Assembly (NCBI GenBank): GCA_014359855.1
Contig: JACIYQ010000109.1
Location: 1 to 25,917 of the forward strand
Reading direction: 5' to 3'
Origin: Parvibaculum sp.
Lineage (GTDB): Bacteria; Pseudomonadota; Alphaproteobacteria; Parvibaculales; Parvibaculaceae
DNA length: 25,917 bases
Shown here: positions 1-7,309 of the stretch, one piece after another
Layout of the letters: the number at the start of each line of letters is the position of its first letter
How positions within the stretch are numbered: position 1 is the first letter of the stretch
Position numbers and translations under genes: made by a program
The notes under the pieces: generated by a model
Told to the model about the DNA's origin: nothing
The model's input: the letters and a program-made list of their open reading frames with translations, nothing else
The model's database searches: none

Positions 1-2
1 CG

Positions 3-251
3 GCGGCGGATGTGGTGGTGCTCAACCTGCCGGAACTCGGTCTCGGCAAGGTGGCGTGGGCGCAGGACCTTCCGGGTGGAGCCTCGCGCAAGGTGCATTA
101 CCCGACGGGCATCGATTGCGTTCTGGTCAATGGCGGCGTGACGGTCCGGGACGGCAAGCTGACCGGGGTGACGACCGGGCGCGTGCTGAGGAGCACGGAT
201 GGGCGGACCCGCGTGCTGAGCGAGAGCGCCAGCGCACGGGCGGCCGAGTAA
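3..251 (+). CDS. Amidohydrolase (D-aminoacylase/dihydroorotase-like), C-terminal end only
   Basis: The open frame runs in from the left edge and ends at TAA 249-251, so only about 82 C-terminal residues are visible and the true start lies outside the window. The fragment begins AADVVVLN and continues with HYPTGIDCVLVNG, VTVRDGKLTG and GRVLR. This matches the terminal beta-sandwich of amidohydrolase-superfamily enzymes of the N-acyl-D-amino-acid deacylase type, where a conserved Gly-Ile-(Asp/Glu)-x-Val-(Ile/Leu)-Val-Asn-Gly strand precedes the closing GRVLR. The metal-binding barrel is not present, so the substrate cannot be judged. The gene is separated from the catabolic cluster by a hairpin and an IS remnant, and I see no functional link to it. 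Confidence 0.7.
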   Translation, partial: AADVVVLNLPELGLGKVAWAQDLPGGASRKVHYPTGIDCVLVNGGVTVRDGKLTGVTTGRVLRSTDGRTRVLSESASARAAE

Positions 252-280
252 GGCCGCACCCGCGGCCACGACGGAAAAGC

Positions 281-312
281 AGGACGCCGCCTCCCCCCGG
301 AGCCGGCGTCCT
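281..312 (+). terminator. Hairpin downstream of the amidohydrolase gene
   Basis: A 9-bp perfect stem (AGGACGCCG at 281-289 with CGGCGTCCT at 304-312) encloses a C-rich loop that can pair further (CTCC with GGAG). It lies 30 bases after the amidohydrolase stop, where a terminator is expected. No T-run follows it, so it may be a weak or Rho-assisted terminator, or an RNA-stabilising hairpin. Confidence 0.45.
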
Positions 313-370
313 CGCCATTCCAGCCAAATATCGGACGCTCGAAGCCAAGACGCATGGATGGGATGAGAGC

Positions 371-398
371 AAAAAAAAGGCCTTCTCGCGAAGGCCTT
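371..398 (-). terminator. Intrinsic terminator read on the minus strand
   Basis: A 9-bp perfect stem (AAGGCCTTC at 377-385 with GAAGGCCTT at 390-398, loop TCGC) is flanked on its left by the A-run starting at 371. Read on the minus strand this is a stem followed by a U-tract, the classical Rho-independent layout. Read on the plus strand there is no U-tract. No convincing minus-strand gene lies upstream of it, which makes it an orphan. Confidence 0.7.
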
Positions 399-659
399 AG
401 TTGCGCGCCGTTGGGAGGGATGTTGGCGCAGAAACAGTTAGACTGCAATTTTTTGAAAAAACCGGGCGCAGCATTTCGCTGCCCCTGATCCGGCATCGAC
501 TTTGCCAGCCTCTATGTAAGGCTTATTCCCGCCGCCCCTAACTCTGACTTTCATGTTACTATCAAGTATCTTATATTCCAAGAAGAAATGTTTTCGGTTG
601 CGTCGAAAAAGTGATTGGGAGGAATCGCGGCTTGAGTCACAACTGTCTCCCGCGATGAG
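399..659. other. Gene-poor stretch between terminator and IS remnant
   Basis: No convincing gene is seen here. The minus strand carries a short open frame that ends at 438 and encodes a basic tail with the peptide VRGGGNKPYIEAG. It sits just before the minus-strand terminator at 371-398. This could be the 3' remnant of a gene lost when the neighbouring IS inserted, but there is no ribosome binding site and no recognised domain. A T6-G-A6 palindrome lies at 449-461. The stretch is visibly more AT-rich than its surroundings. Confidence 0.3.
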
Positions 660-1267
660 ATGGAATTGATTCGAGGCCGACTGGCGGATGCGGAATGGGT
701 GTTTTTCCAACTGTTCGTAATCGAGCCCGGCGCCTGGAGCGGACGGGCTCCTGCCGATCTCCGATGGGTTTGGGGTGGTATCTGGATTGCGCGCATGGGC
801 GCATGCTGGTGCATCCTCGCGCGATCTGCTGGAAGATTTGGGCAATGGAGTTCGGTTTGTTGCCTATGCCTGCAATGGATGCGTGCCGGGCTGTGGAACC
901 TTCCGCTGGAGGCGTTAGCCAAAAGCGGGGCCGTTTCCGCTACGCTCAAACGATGGACCGGCGGTTCCCGACCAAAATCCATCCCCGTACGAACGAAGGA
1001 CTCCCGATCGCGTCACGCTCACGGCGGGCGAAGCGCACGACATCAAAGGTACAGATCGCAATCGACGGGGCCATTTATGCTTTGCGCACTCGCGTCGAAC
1101 AATGCTTCAACCGTCTCAAGAAGGCCCGCCGTGTCGCCACTCGCTACGACAAGCCCGCCAATGCTTTCCTCGATTTCATCCACCTGATCGCCGTGCGCCT
1201 CTGGCTCCGGCACTTGGTCAATGCGACCCGGGCCAATCAATCCCTGCTGTTTGATTCGTCCGCTTAA
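660..1267 (+). mobile_element. Decayed IS5-family transposase, frameshifted and internally deleted
   Basis: The N-terminal part of an IS5-family transposase is readable in frame 3 from about 660, with LADAEWVFFQ and later LPLEALAKSG. The next segment, with FPTKIHPRTNEGLPIA, is in frame 2. TLTAGEAHDIKG is in frame 1 at about 1012-1050. The C-terminal segment, with RVEQCFNRLKKARRVATRYDK, returns to frame 2 and ends at TAA 1265-1267. The stretch that normally follows the AHDIKG segment and carries the second catalytic aspartate is missing, because the sequence jumps directly to the conserved RVE...RLK tail. At least two frameshifts and one internal deletion therefore make this a dead copy. I could not identify terminal inverted repeats or a target duplication. 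Confidence 0.8.
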
Positions 1268-1348
1268 CCAGTCGGCCAAATGTTGCCCATGGGCCGGGCA
1301 TCTGATGGTCTCCAAAATATCCGTCAAAAGACAAGGTTTTTCCCGGCT

Positions 1349-1930
1349 ATGTCTACAAATCTTTCCGCGCTCGAACTTCTTCGAACACGCCGTTCGGCAA
1401 AAATACTGACGCTCGATGAACCTGGGCCGAGCGAGGACCAGATAAAAACGATCATAGAAATCGGCGCGCGGGTTCCCGATCACGGAAAGCTTGTTCCATG
1501 GCGGTTTATTCTCTTCAGGGGTGCTGCAAGGGCGGAATTCGGAGAAATATTGGCCGAACGCTATTCCAAGATCGAGTCGCGGGCAACGGATGGATCGTTG
1601 AAAATTGAAGCCGGACGGTTCCTTCGTGCGCCCGTGGTGGTCGGAGTTGTCTCCAGGGCGCTACCCCATCCCAAGATTCCTGAATTTGAGCAACTGCTTT
1701 CAGCCGCCGCCGCCGCCATGAATATTCTGCATGCCGCAACCGCCCTCGGTTTCGCCGCCGTGTGGGTGACGGAGTGGTATGCATATGATGTGGAAATTGC
1801 CCAAGCGCTTCGCTTGGCGGAACACGAAAAAATGATCGGTTTCATATATATCGGTACACGGACAGTGCCGAACGACGAGCGGCCGCGTCCCGTTATTGAG
1901 GACATTGTCGTGGATTGGACGCGTTCATAG
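1349..1930 (+). CDS. Nitroreductase-family FMN oxidoreductase
   Basis: Predicted FMN-dependent NAD(P)H oxidoreductase of the nitroreductase fold (PF00881, YdjA-like subgroup), 193 residues, single domain, cytoplasmic. The N-terminus has the family pattern LELLRTRRSAK, whose arginines normally bind the FMN phosphate. It is followed by ARVPDHGKLVPWRF, equivalent to the A..aPs..n.qpW.f signature. The segment AAAMNILHAATALGFAAVWVTEW matches the second conserved helix, and IGFIYIGTR lies near the end. The open frame reaches upstream to 1280, but ATG 1349 (MSTNLSALELLRTRR) begins where family members begin. Only a weak ribosome binding site (ACAAGG) is visible. It is the first gene of a co-directional run and begins about 80 bases after the dead IS5 element. 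Its physiological substrate is unknown. Confidence 0.85.
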   Translation: MSTNLSALELLRTRRSAKILTLDEPGPSEDQIKTIIEIGARVPDHGKLVPWRFILFRGAARAEFGEILAERYSKIESRATDGSLKIEAGRFLRAPVVVGVVSRALPHPKIPEFEQLLSAAAAAMNILHAATALGFAAVWVTEWYAYDVEIAQALRLAEHEKMIGFIYIGTRTVPNDERPRPVIEDIVVDWTRS

Positions 1931-1977
1931 TTCGGTGGGCTCTTCATGACCAGAACAATAGAAAACGATAGAAAAAG

Positions 1978-2682
1978 GTGAAAGCCGTGCCTGATCTGAA
2001 CGGACTGAATGTTGTGATCACCGGTGCTTCCGGGGCTCTGGGCTCGGCCGTGACCGAGCGCTTCCACGATGCCGGGGCACAATGTTTCCTTCCACTTGTT
2101 GAAACCAAGGTTCCGCTCCATCTGCAGAAACAGGGCATCACGACGGCCTGCGGCATCGATCTGACAAGCGAAGAGGACGTCGAATCCTTTTTTTCCGGAC
2201 TTCCCCATATATGGGCGACTGTTAACATCGCCGGCGGTTTCCTTTACGCTCCGATTGAAGAAACGAATGCCGCCCTCTTGATGAAGATGCTCAACATCAA
2301 TGTCCTGACGACTTATTTATCGTGCCGGGCCTCGATCCGCCATATGCTTAACTCGAGGCGGGGCGGCCGTATCGTCAATATCGCAGCGCGGACAGCTTTG
2401 CGTCCGGAGCTAGGGGCAAACATGTCGGCCTACGCAGTTGCGAAGGCAGGAGTCTCGGCACTCACGGCGGCTCTGGCGGAAGAGGTCAAGGCGCATGGCA
2501 TCGCTGTAAATGCCCTCTGTCCATCCATTATCGATACGCCGGAAAACAGACGTCAGATGCCGGACGCCGATCACGCCAAATGGATATCTCCGTCGGTGAT
2601 CGCGGCAGAAATCGTGCATCTCGTCTCGATGGAGACCGCGGCGATCAATGGAGCATCGATCCCCATATACGGTGAAGTCTGA
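1978..2682 (+). CDS. Short-chain dehydrogenase/reductase (SDR)
   Basis: Classical SDR of about 234 residues. The N-terminal Rossmann motif is TGASGALG, the NIAGG segment corresponds to the conserved NAG, and the catalytic pair is YAVAK after the strand GGRIVNIAAR. The usual catalytic serine position after that strand reads AAR rather than the common xSS, so the Ser may be replaced; only an alignment would settle this. Translation probably starts at GTG 1978, or at GTG 1987 nine bases later. The gene lies 47 bases after the nitroreductase gene and upstream of crotonase, thiolase and acyl-CoA dehydrogenase genes. The context therefore suggests a 3-hydroxyacyl-CoA dehydrogenase or alcohol dehydrogenase step. 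The cofactor preference (NAD or NADP) is not clear. Confidence 0.88.
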   Translation: MKAVPDLNGLNVVITGASGALGSAVTERFHDAGAQCFLPLVETKVPLHLQKQGITTACGIDLTSEEDVESFFSGLPHIWATVNIAGGFLYAPIEETNAALLMKMLNINVLTTYLSCRASIRHMLNSRRGGRIVNIAARTALRPELGANMSAYAVAKAGVSALTAALAEEVKAHGIAVNALCPSIIDTPENRRQMPDADHAKWISPSVIAAEIVHLVSMETAAINGASIPIYGEV

Positions 2683-2789
2683 CCGGCGAACGCAAAGCTG
2701 GAACTGGGAACAAGCGCCGATCCGGACTTGATGGATAAAGATGCCGCGCGTAGCGGCCACGGTGCCTTTGCACGAAACGCAAAAATATC

Positions 2790-2797
2790 AGGAGGGG
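2790..2797 (+). promoter_or_regulatory. Strong ribosome binding site that fixes the crotonase start at GTG 2801
   Basis: AGGAGGGG lies a few bases before GTG 2801. The longer open frame begins at ATG 2741, which has no such site and would add about 20 residues unlike the crotonase N-terminus. GTG 2801 is therefore the better start. Confidence 0.75.
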
Positions 2798-2800
2798 AGA

Positions 2801-3595
2801 GTGTTCACGAGCTTTGCAAATATCGTTTACGAACGACGCGGCTCAGCAGCTTGGATTTCGCTGAACAGACCGGACCAGTTGAACGCTCTTTCCTTGGGAT
2901 TGCTTCGTGAATTGGACGAGGCGGTGAACCGTGCGCGGAATGACGATGATGTGCGCGCGCTGGTGTTGACGGGCCGCGGGCGCGCGTTCTGCGCTGGCGC
3001 CGATCTCAAGGAGATACAGGAGGCGCAGGCCACTTCCACGCCTGGCGATCCGGACATCCTCGATTTGATCAAGCCCGTATTCGGGGCGTTGCGCTCCCTG
3101 CCCAAGCCAACAATCGCCGCCGTCAACGGTTTAGCGCTTGCGGGCGGTCTTGAACTGGTCATGACCTGCGACATTGTTTTTGCGGCCGAAAGTGCCCGTA
3201 TGGGCGATGCTCATTCGAATTTTGGAGTCTTCCCCGGCGCCGGCGGCGCCGCAATTTTGCCAGGTCGGATTGGATTGCACCGTGCGAAATATCTTCTATT
3301 CACGGGCGAGCACGTCTCGGCCAGGGAAATGCTGGAGATGGGGCTTGTAAGCCGGGTTGTAGAGGACGATGCGTTGGCAAGCGTTGTTGAAGCATTCGTG
3401 GAGGCGTTAGCTGAAAAAAGCCCGGCGGTCCTGCGTCGAATGAAGGCTGTGGCCAACCGTTCGCTCCACCAGAGCGAGCAGGCCGCGCTAACCGACGAAC
3501 TGCTCAATCTGCGGGATCACATGCGGTCATATGACATGCAGGAGGGCCTGGCCGCCTTCCGCGAGAAGCGTAAACCGGTTTTCCGGGGATATTAA
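2801..3595 (+). CDS. Enoyl-CoA hydratase/isomerase (crotonase) family protein
   Basis: Crotonase-fold protein of 264 residues counted from GTG 2801. The oxyanion-hole motifs are clear: RAFCAGADLKE near residue 61 and LALAGGLELVMTCDI near residue 111, followed by the conserved PGAGG. The first catalytic glutamate (equivalent to rat mitochondrial Glu144) is present as Glu118. The position of the second (Glu164) is occupied by His138 in ARMGDAHSN. Loss of one glutamate is seen in crotonases that isomerise, hydrolyse or otherwise depart from plain hydration, so the exact reaction is open. The ending FREKRKPVFRGY is typical of the family. It sits between the SDR and thiolase genes in one transcription direction, consistent with a step of a beta-oxidation-like pathway. 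Confidence 0.88.
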   Translation: MFTSFANIVYERRGSAAWISLNRPDQLNALSLGLLRELDEAVNRARNDDDVRALVLTGRGRAFCAGADLKEIQEAQATSTPGDPDILDLIKPVFGALRSLPKPTIAAVNGLALAGGLELVMTCDIVFAAESARMGDAHSNFGVFPGAGGAAILPGRIGLHRAKYLLFTGEHVSAREMLEMGLVSRVVEDDALASVVEAFVEALAEKSPAVLRRMKAVANRSLHQSEQAALTDELLNLRDHMRSYDMQEGLAAFREKRKPVFRGY

Positions 3596-3635
3596 ACCGG
3601 ACGTCGTCCAAAAAATCATACATGGGAGGTGAGCA

Positions 3636-4874
3636 ATGGGAGACATTTACGCGGTCGGCGTCGGCATGACGGCGTTCGGCAAGCTTGCGGATATCAACAT
3701 CAAGCAATTGACCCGGCAGGCGGTCGCCAGTGCCCTTGCAGATTCCGGCCTGATGACAAGAGATATCGAAGGCGCTTTCTTTTCCAATGCCGTACAGGGG
3801 CACATGGAAGGCCAGCATCTTATCCGCGGGCAGATTGCGCTGCGCGAAATCGGCATACAAGGTGTGCCTGTGGTCAATGTCGAGAATGCCTGCGCCAGCG
3901 CCAGCTCGGCCTTCAATCTGGCAGTTAATTTCCTGCGGGCGGGTGCGGGCGGCGTGGCGCTCGTGGTCGGAGCGGAGAAAATGTATTCGGACGATAGGGT
4001 AAGGATGTTCGGGGCATTCGACAGTGCCTGGGATGTTTCCTCAGCCGATCGGATCCGTCAGCAGCTCGTGATGATGGGCGAGGGCGTCGAGGTTCCGCCT
4101 GGAACAACATCAAGCTCGCCTTACAGCGTCTTCATGGACGTCTATGCCGCGTTCGCGCGTCAGCATATGCGGACCTTCGGGACTACTCAACGGCAGATCG
4201 CGGCGGTGGCGGCCAAGAACCATGACCATTCCGTTCACAATCCATTTGCTCAGTATCGCAGGTCCTTTACGGTCGACGAAGTGCTCGCCGCAGCGCCTAT
4301 TACCTATCCGCTAACGGTACCTATGTGCGCGCCGATCAGCGACGGCGCGGCGGCGGTTATTTTGTGTACCGAGGCGGCTGTCAAGCGCCATAGACTGGAT
4401 CGTAATCGCGCCATCAGAGTTTTGGCTTCGGTCATTCAGACAGGATCTGACCGTACCGCCGATGAATATGAAAAGCATTGCACTCGTCTTGGCGCAAGGC
4501 GGGCCTATGAGCTTGCCGGTGTAGGCCCGGAGGATGTGTCGGTCGCCGAGGTGCACGACGCAACCGCCGTGGGCGAAATCATCCAGATTGAAAATCTCGG
4601 CTTTTGCCCGTTTGGCGAAGGAGGCCCCGTAAGCGAGCGCGGTGAAACCCGCATCGGTGGACGGATTCCGGTCAACCCGTCGGGCGGGCTCGAATCGAAG
4701 GGGCATCCGATCGGCGTCACGGGCCTTGGACAAATCGTGGAGCTGGTTGCGCAGTTGCGTGGTGAGGCAGGTTCGCGGCAGGTGGAGAATGCCCGGATTG
4801 CTGTGGCGGAGAATGGAGGCGGGCTGCATGGAGTCGAAGAAGCCGTCGCCTGCATCACCATTCTTGGACGCTGA
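3636..4874 (+). CDS. SCP2-type thiolase (acetyl-CoA acetyltransferase/lipid-transfer-protein family)
   Basis: Thiolase-superfamily protein of 412 residues. The nucleophilic cysteine is Cys86 in VNVENACASAS. The C-terminal half has VAEVHDATAVGE and NPSGGLESKGHPIG, whose histidine belongs to the active site. The classical C-terminal CxG motif of degradative thiolases is not seen; the corresponding strand reads IAVAENGGGLHG, as in the SCPx/lipid-transfer-protein branch. Members of this branch are common in steroid side-chain and branched acyl-CoA degradation. The ribosome binding site GGGAGGTG precedes ATG 3636. The gene follows the crotonase gene by 40 bases and precedes the acyl-CoA dehydrogenase gene by 24 bases. 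Thiolytic cleavage is the likely role, but some members of this branch are retro-aldolases or need a partner protein. Confidence 0.88.
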   Translation: MGDIYAVGVGMTAFGKLADINIKQLTRQAVASALADSGLMTRDIEGAFFSNAVQGHMEGQHLIRGQIALREIGIQGVPVVNVENACASASSAFNLAVNFLRAGAGGVALVVGAEKMYSDDRVRMFGAFDSAWDVSSADRIRQQLVMMGEGVEVPPGTTSSSPYSVFMDVYAAFARQHMRTFGTTQRQIAAVAAKNHDHSVHNPFAQYRRSFTVDEVLAAAPITYPLTVPMCAPISDGAAAVILCTEAAVKRHRLDRNRAIRVLASVIQTGSDRTADEYEKHCTRLGARRAYELAGVGPEDVSVAEVHDATAVGEIIQIENLGFCPFGEGGPVSERGETRIGGRIPVNPSGGLESKGHPIGVTGLGQIVELVAQLRGEAGSRQVENARIAVAENGGGLHGVEEAVACITILGR

Positions 4875-4898
4875 CCGATCAATGAGAGGGAGAAGAAA

Positions 4899-6068
4899 AT
4901 GACCGGAGTGCTTGCGACTGCGATGCTGCTCTACACGGAAGAGCAGCGCCTCGCCATTGATGGGTTTCGGAAGTTTGCGGAGGCTCAACTGAGGCCGAAG
5001 GTAACGGAATACGAGCAGGCAGGCTGCCCACCGGCCAGAACCGAGTTGATCGACCTCTTTCGGATGCTTGAAGATTTCGGCCTTGTGAGCGGACTTATTC
5101 CGGCCGACTGCGGCGGTCCCGGCATCGACCGCTTCACGTTCGGTCTTCTATACGAAGAACTTGCAAAGGTCTGGCCGGAGCTCGCGCTCGCCATACTGAT
5201 CCAGAGTCATGTAGCTCTTATCCTTTCCGCGCTGGGGACGCCCGAAATCAAGAAGACCTATCTGGAACCGTTACTTCGCGGTGAGCGTATCGGATGCTTG
5301 TGCATCTCGGAGCCGGGCGTGGGTTCCAACGTCGCCGAGGTGCAGACCCGGGCGGTGCGGGAGGGAGACGGGTTCAGGGTGCGAGGGCAGAAACTCTGGA
5401 TTTCAAATGGCGCTCAGTCTGATTTTGCAATCATCGTTTGCAGTGTCGACGGAGAACTCAGTATGCTGATTGTCGATCGCGAGAACGGCAATTATCAAAG
5501 CCGCGAGGTAAAGAAGATGGGCTTCGTCAGCGCGTCGACTTGCGAGCTGTTTTTCGACGGCGCAGTTGCGCCAGCCGGAAATCTTCTGGGCCGGTCGGGC
5601 GGCGGACTGACTCAGGTTTTGAAACTGTTTGAAACCGCTCGCGTTTTTGTCGGGTTGACCGCGGTTGGAATTGCTGCAGCTGCACTGGAAGATGCGATCG
5701 GCTACGCCAAACAGCGGCACCAGCACGGAAAGCCCATCGGGGGGCATCAGTTGATCCAGGCCTATGTCGCTGAAATGGCGACTGAAGTCGACGCTGCCCG
5801 GCTCCTGTGTCAGCGTGCCCTTATGTTGCTCGATCTCGGTGTGCGTTGCGATACACAAACCTCCATGGCGAAATGGTACGCGACCGAGAAGGCGGTGGAA
5901 ATTGCCTCCCGGGCCATTGGAATCCATGGCGGCGTCGGCATCACCAAGGAATTTTCCGTAGAACGGCATTTTCGGAATGCCCGCATCCTGCCTGTTCCAG
6001 ACGGGACGACGGAGATCCAGAAGTTGATTATAGGGCGTAATATTCTCGGCATTTCTGCTTTCACGTAA
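4899..6068 (+). CDS. Acyl-CoA dehydrogenase with Asp at the usual catalytic Glu position
   Basis: Complete FAD-dependent acyl-CoA dehydrogenase, 389 residues. The order is the N-terminal helical domain (about 10-125), the beta domain containing CISEPGVGSN and KLWISNGAQSD, and the C-terminal helical domain with RHQHGKPIGGHQLIQ and IHGGVGITKEF. The segment that usually reads YEGT, with the catalytic base, reads VPDGTTEIQKLIIGR here. Asp368 therefore replaces the glutamate. The alternative base position used by isovaleryl-CoA dehydrogenase is an alanine in my by-eye alignment. The ribosome binding site GAGAGGGA precedes ATG 4899. This is the last gene of the plus-strand block that starts with the nitroreductase. 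It probably oxidises an acyl-CoA to the enoyl-CoA and passes electrons to an ETF encoded elsewhere. Confidence 0.92.
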   Translation: MTGVLATAMLLYTEEQRLAIDGFRKFAEAQLRPKVTEYEQAGCPPARTELIDLFRMLEDFGLVSGLIPADCGGPGIDRFTFGLLYEELAKVWPELALAILIQSHVALILSALGTPEIKKTYLEPLLRGERIGCLCISEPGVGSNVAEVQTRAVREGDGFRVRGQKLWISNGAQSDFAIIVCSVDGELSMLIVDRENGNYQSREVKKMGFVSASTCELFFDGAVAPAGNLLGRSGGGLTQVLKLFETARVFVGLTAVGIAAAALEDAIGYAKQRHQHGKPIGGHQLIQAYVAEMATEVDAARLLCQRALMLLDLGVRCDTQTSMAKWYATEKAVEIASRAIGIHGGVGITKEFSVERHFRNARILPVPDGTTEIQKLIIGRNILGISAFT

Positions 6069-6226
6069 CGCTAAAGCAGGGCGATTGCCTGTTGAATTTC
6101 AGCCTTGGGCTTCAGGCAAGGAAGGAAGCCCCGGTTTCGGCCGTCGAAACCTGCGATGTGGATGATCTGAACCCGGCTTTCTCCGGTTGGAAGCGGAGTC
6201 CTTTTGAACATTTGAGCCCGTCGGGC

Positions 6227-6271
6227 GATGCAACGGGACGGGGCGGGGAGCCCCGGACGTCCCGTTGCATC
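6227..6271. terminator. Long perfect hairpin between convergent genes
   Basis: Two 14-base arms, GATGCAACGGGACG (6227-6240) and CGTCCCGTTGCATC (6258-6271), are exact reverse complements around a 17-base loop. The loop itself contains GGGG/CCCC and can extend the stem. The hairpin lies between the convergent acyl-CoA dehydrogenase and crotonase genes, so a bidirectional terminator or RNA-protecting structure is likely. Neither side has a T-run. The surrounding 300 bases (6069-6368) hold no gene that I can support. Confidence 0.6.
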
Positions 6272-6368
6272 ACGGGGGAGCCGGTCCGAGCGTCGAGCAT
6301 GACATGGCGATGGCGGGCGGCAGGTTGCCGCTCGGGAAGCCGAGCACGCCCGGCGCGGGCTCACCTGA

Positions 6369-7157
6369 TTATTTGAATTGGGGCTTTCTCTTGTCGCGGA
6401 AGGCGTTGACGCCCTCTCTGGGAGAGCGCCCCACAAAGGCAAGAGACTGGTTGCGATTTTCGAAACCTATCGCTGCTTCCAGGCTCCCAAACGAGTGGGA
6501 GAAATTAAGCGTTTCCTTGGTGAGCCTGATCGCGAAGGCATCATTCGCAAGGATTTCCGCTGCCACGTCATCCGCTGTTTTTTCGAGAGCTTCGTCCGGC
6601 ACTACTCTGGAGACGAGGTTCAGCCGAAACGCTTCCTCGGCATCCACGAACCGGCCCGTGAGGCAGAGTTCCGACGCCATGGCGCTGCCGATGAGCCGGG
6701 GAAGAAGGAAGCTGACGCCCATTTCGGCGCCCGAAAGGCCGAGCCGTACAAAGGCCGCGTTCATGCGCGCGGATGCCCCGGCTATTCTGATGTCGGAGGC
6801 AAGCGCGAGCGCAAATCCCCCTCCGGACGCAGCCCCCCTGATCACGGCTATGATGGGTTGGGGACAGCGCCTCATTTTTAAGACTGTGGCACCGAAATCA
6901 TGCATGAAATTCATCGCATAATCCGGCCCTTCATCGAGGACCGGCAGCGGCGATCTGATGTCAAGTCCGCCGGAGAAATGGTCGCCATCTCCCGATATCA
7001 CGACCAGGCGCGTATCCCGGTCCGATTCCAGGCTTCCCAGATAATCGTTCAATTCCCGCATCATCAGGGGGGTCATCAGATTCAGATGGCCTGTCCCCCT
7101 GAGCGTAAGCCGGTCTTTAACGCCCTGTTTTTCAACAATGATCGTTTCGTAATTCAT
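6369..7157 (-). CDS. Crotonase-family protein lacking both canonical catalytic glutamates
   Basis: Crotonase-fold protein of 262 residues. The start is taken at the internal ATG (complement of 7155-7157, MNYETIIV) because AAGGAAAG lies just upstream; a longer frame to 7208 adds residues with no family match. The oxyanion-hole segments are HFSGGLDIRS and ASGGGFALALASDI. The position of the first catalytic Glu is Ala116, and that of the second is Phe136 in NAAFVRLG. A nearby acidic residue, Glu145 in LSGAEMGVS, is conserved as Asp or Glu in the subfamily I recall with LSxxxMGVSYLLPRLVG. The C-terminus is FRDKRKPQFK. It is transcribed convergently with the acyl-CoA dehydrogenase and divergently from the diiron protein. 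Simple hydratase activity is unlikely. Isomerase, hydrolase or ring-opening chemistry is possible. Confidence 0.85.
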   Translation of the reverse strand: MNYETIIVEKQGVKDRLTLRGTGHLNLMTPLMMRELNDYLGSLESDRDTRLVVISGDGDHFSGGLDIRSPLPVLDEGPDYAMNFMHDFGATVLKMRRCPQPIIAVIRGAASGGGFALALASDIRIAGASARMNAAFVRLGLSGAEMGVSFLLPRLIGSAMASELCLTGRFVDAEEAFRLNLVSRVVPDEALEKTADDVAAEILANDAFAIRLTKETLNFSHSFGSLEAAIGFENRNQSLAFVGRSPREGVNAFRDKRKPQFK

Positions 7158-7230
7158 ATGATCTTTCCTTATGCGCGGGTGTTCGCCGCTGCCCGCTTCG
7201 TCCAACATTGGGCCATTTCGGCCTGGCTGC

Positions 7231-7258
7231 TTGCAATTCCGTTCAAATGCAGTACGAT
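7231..7258 (+). promoter_or_regulatory. Candidate sigma-70-like promoter for the diiron protein gene
   Basis: TTGCAA (7231-7236) and TACGAT (7253-7258) are separated by 16 bases in the divergent intergenic region. The match to TTGACA/TATAAT is moderate. It lies about 50 bases before the start codon at 7310. Confidence 0.35.
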
Positions 7259-7273
7259 ACCTACCAACAAGTA

Positions 7274-7285
7274 GAACAACTGTTC
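7274..7285. promoter_or_regulatory. Short palindrome GAACAACTGTTC, possible operator
   Basis: Perfect 5-base arms GAACA/TGTTC around AC lie just downstream of the candidate promoter and before the start at 7310. The position would suit a repressor. The palindrome is short enough to be chance. Confidence 0.25.
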
Positions 7286-7309
7286 AATGATATTGGGAAA
7301 GGAAACGAG

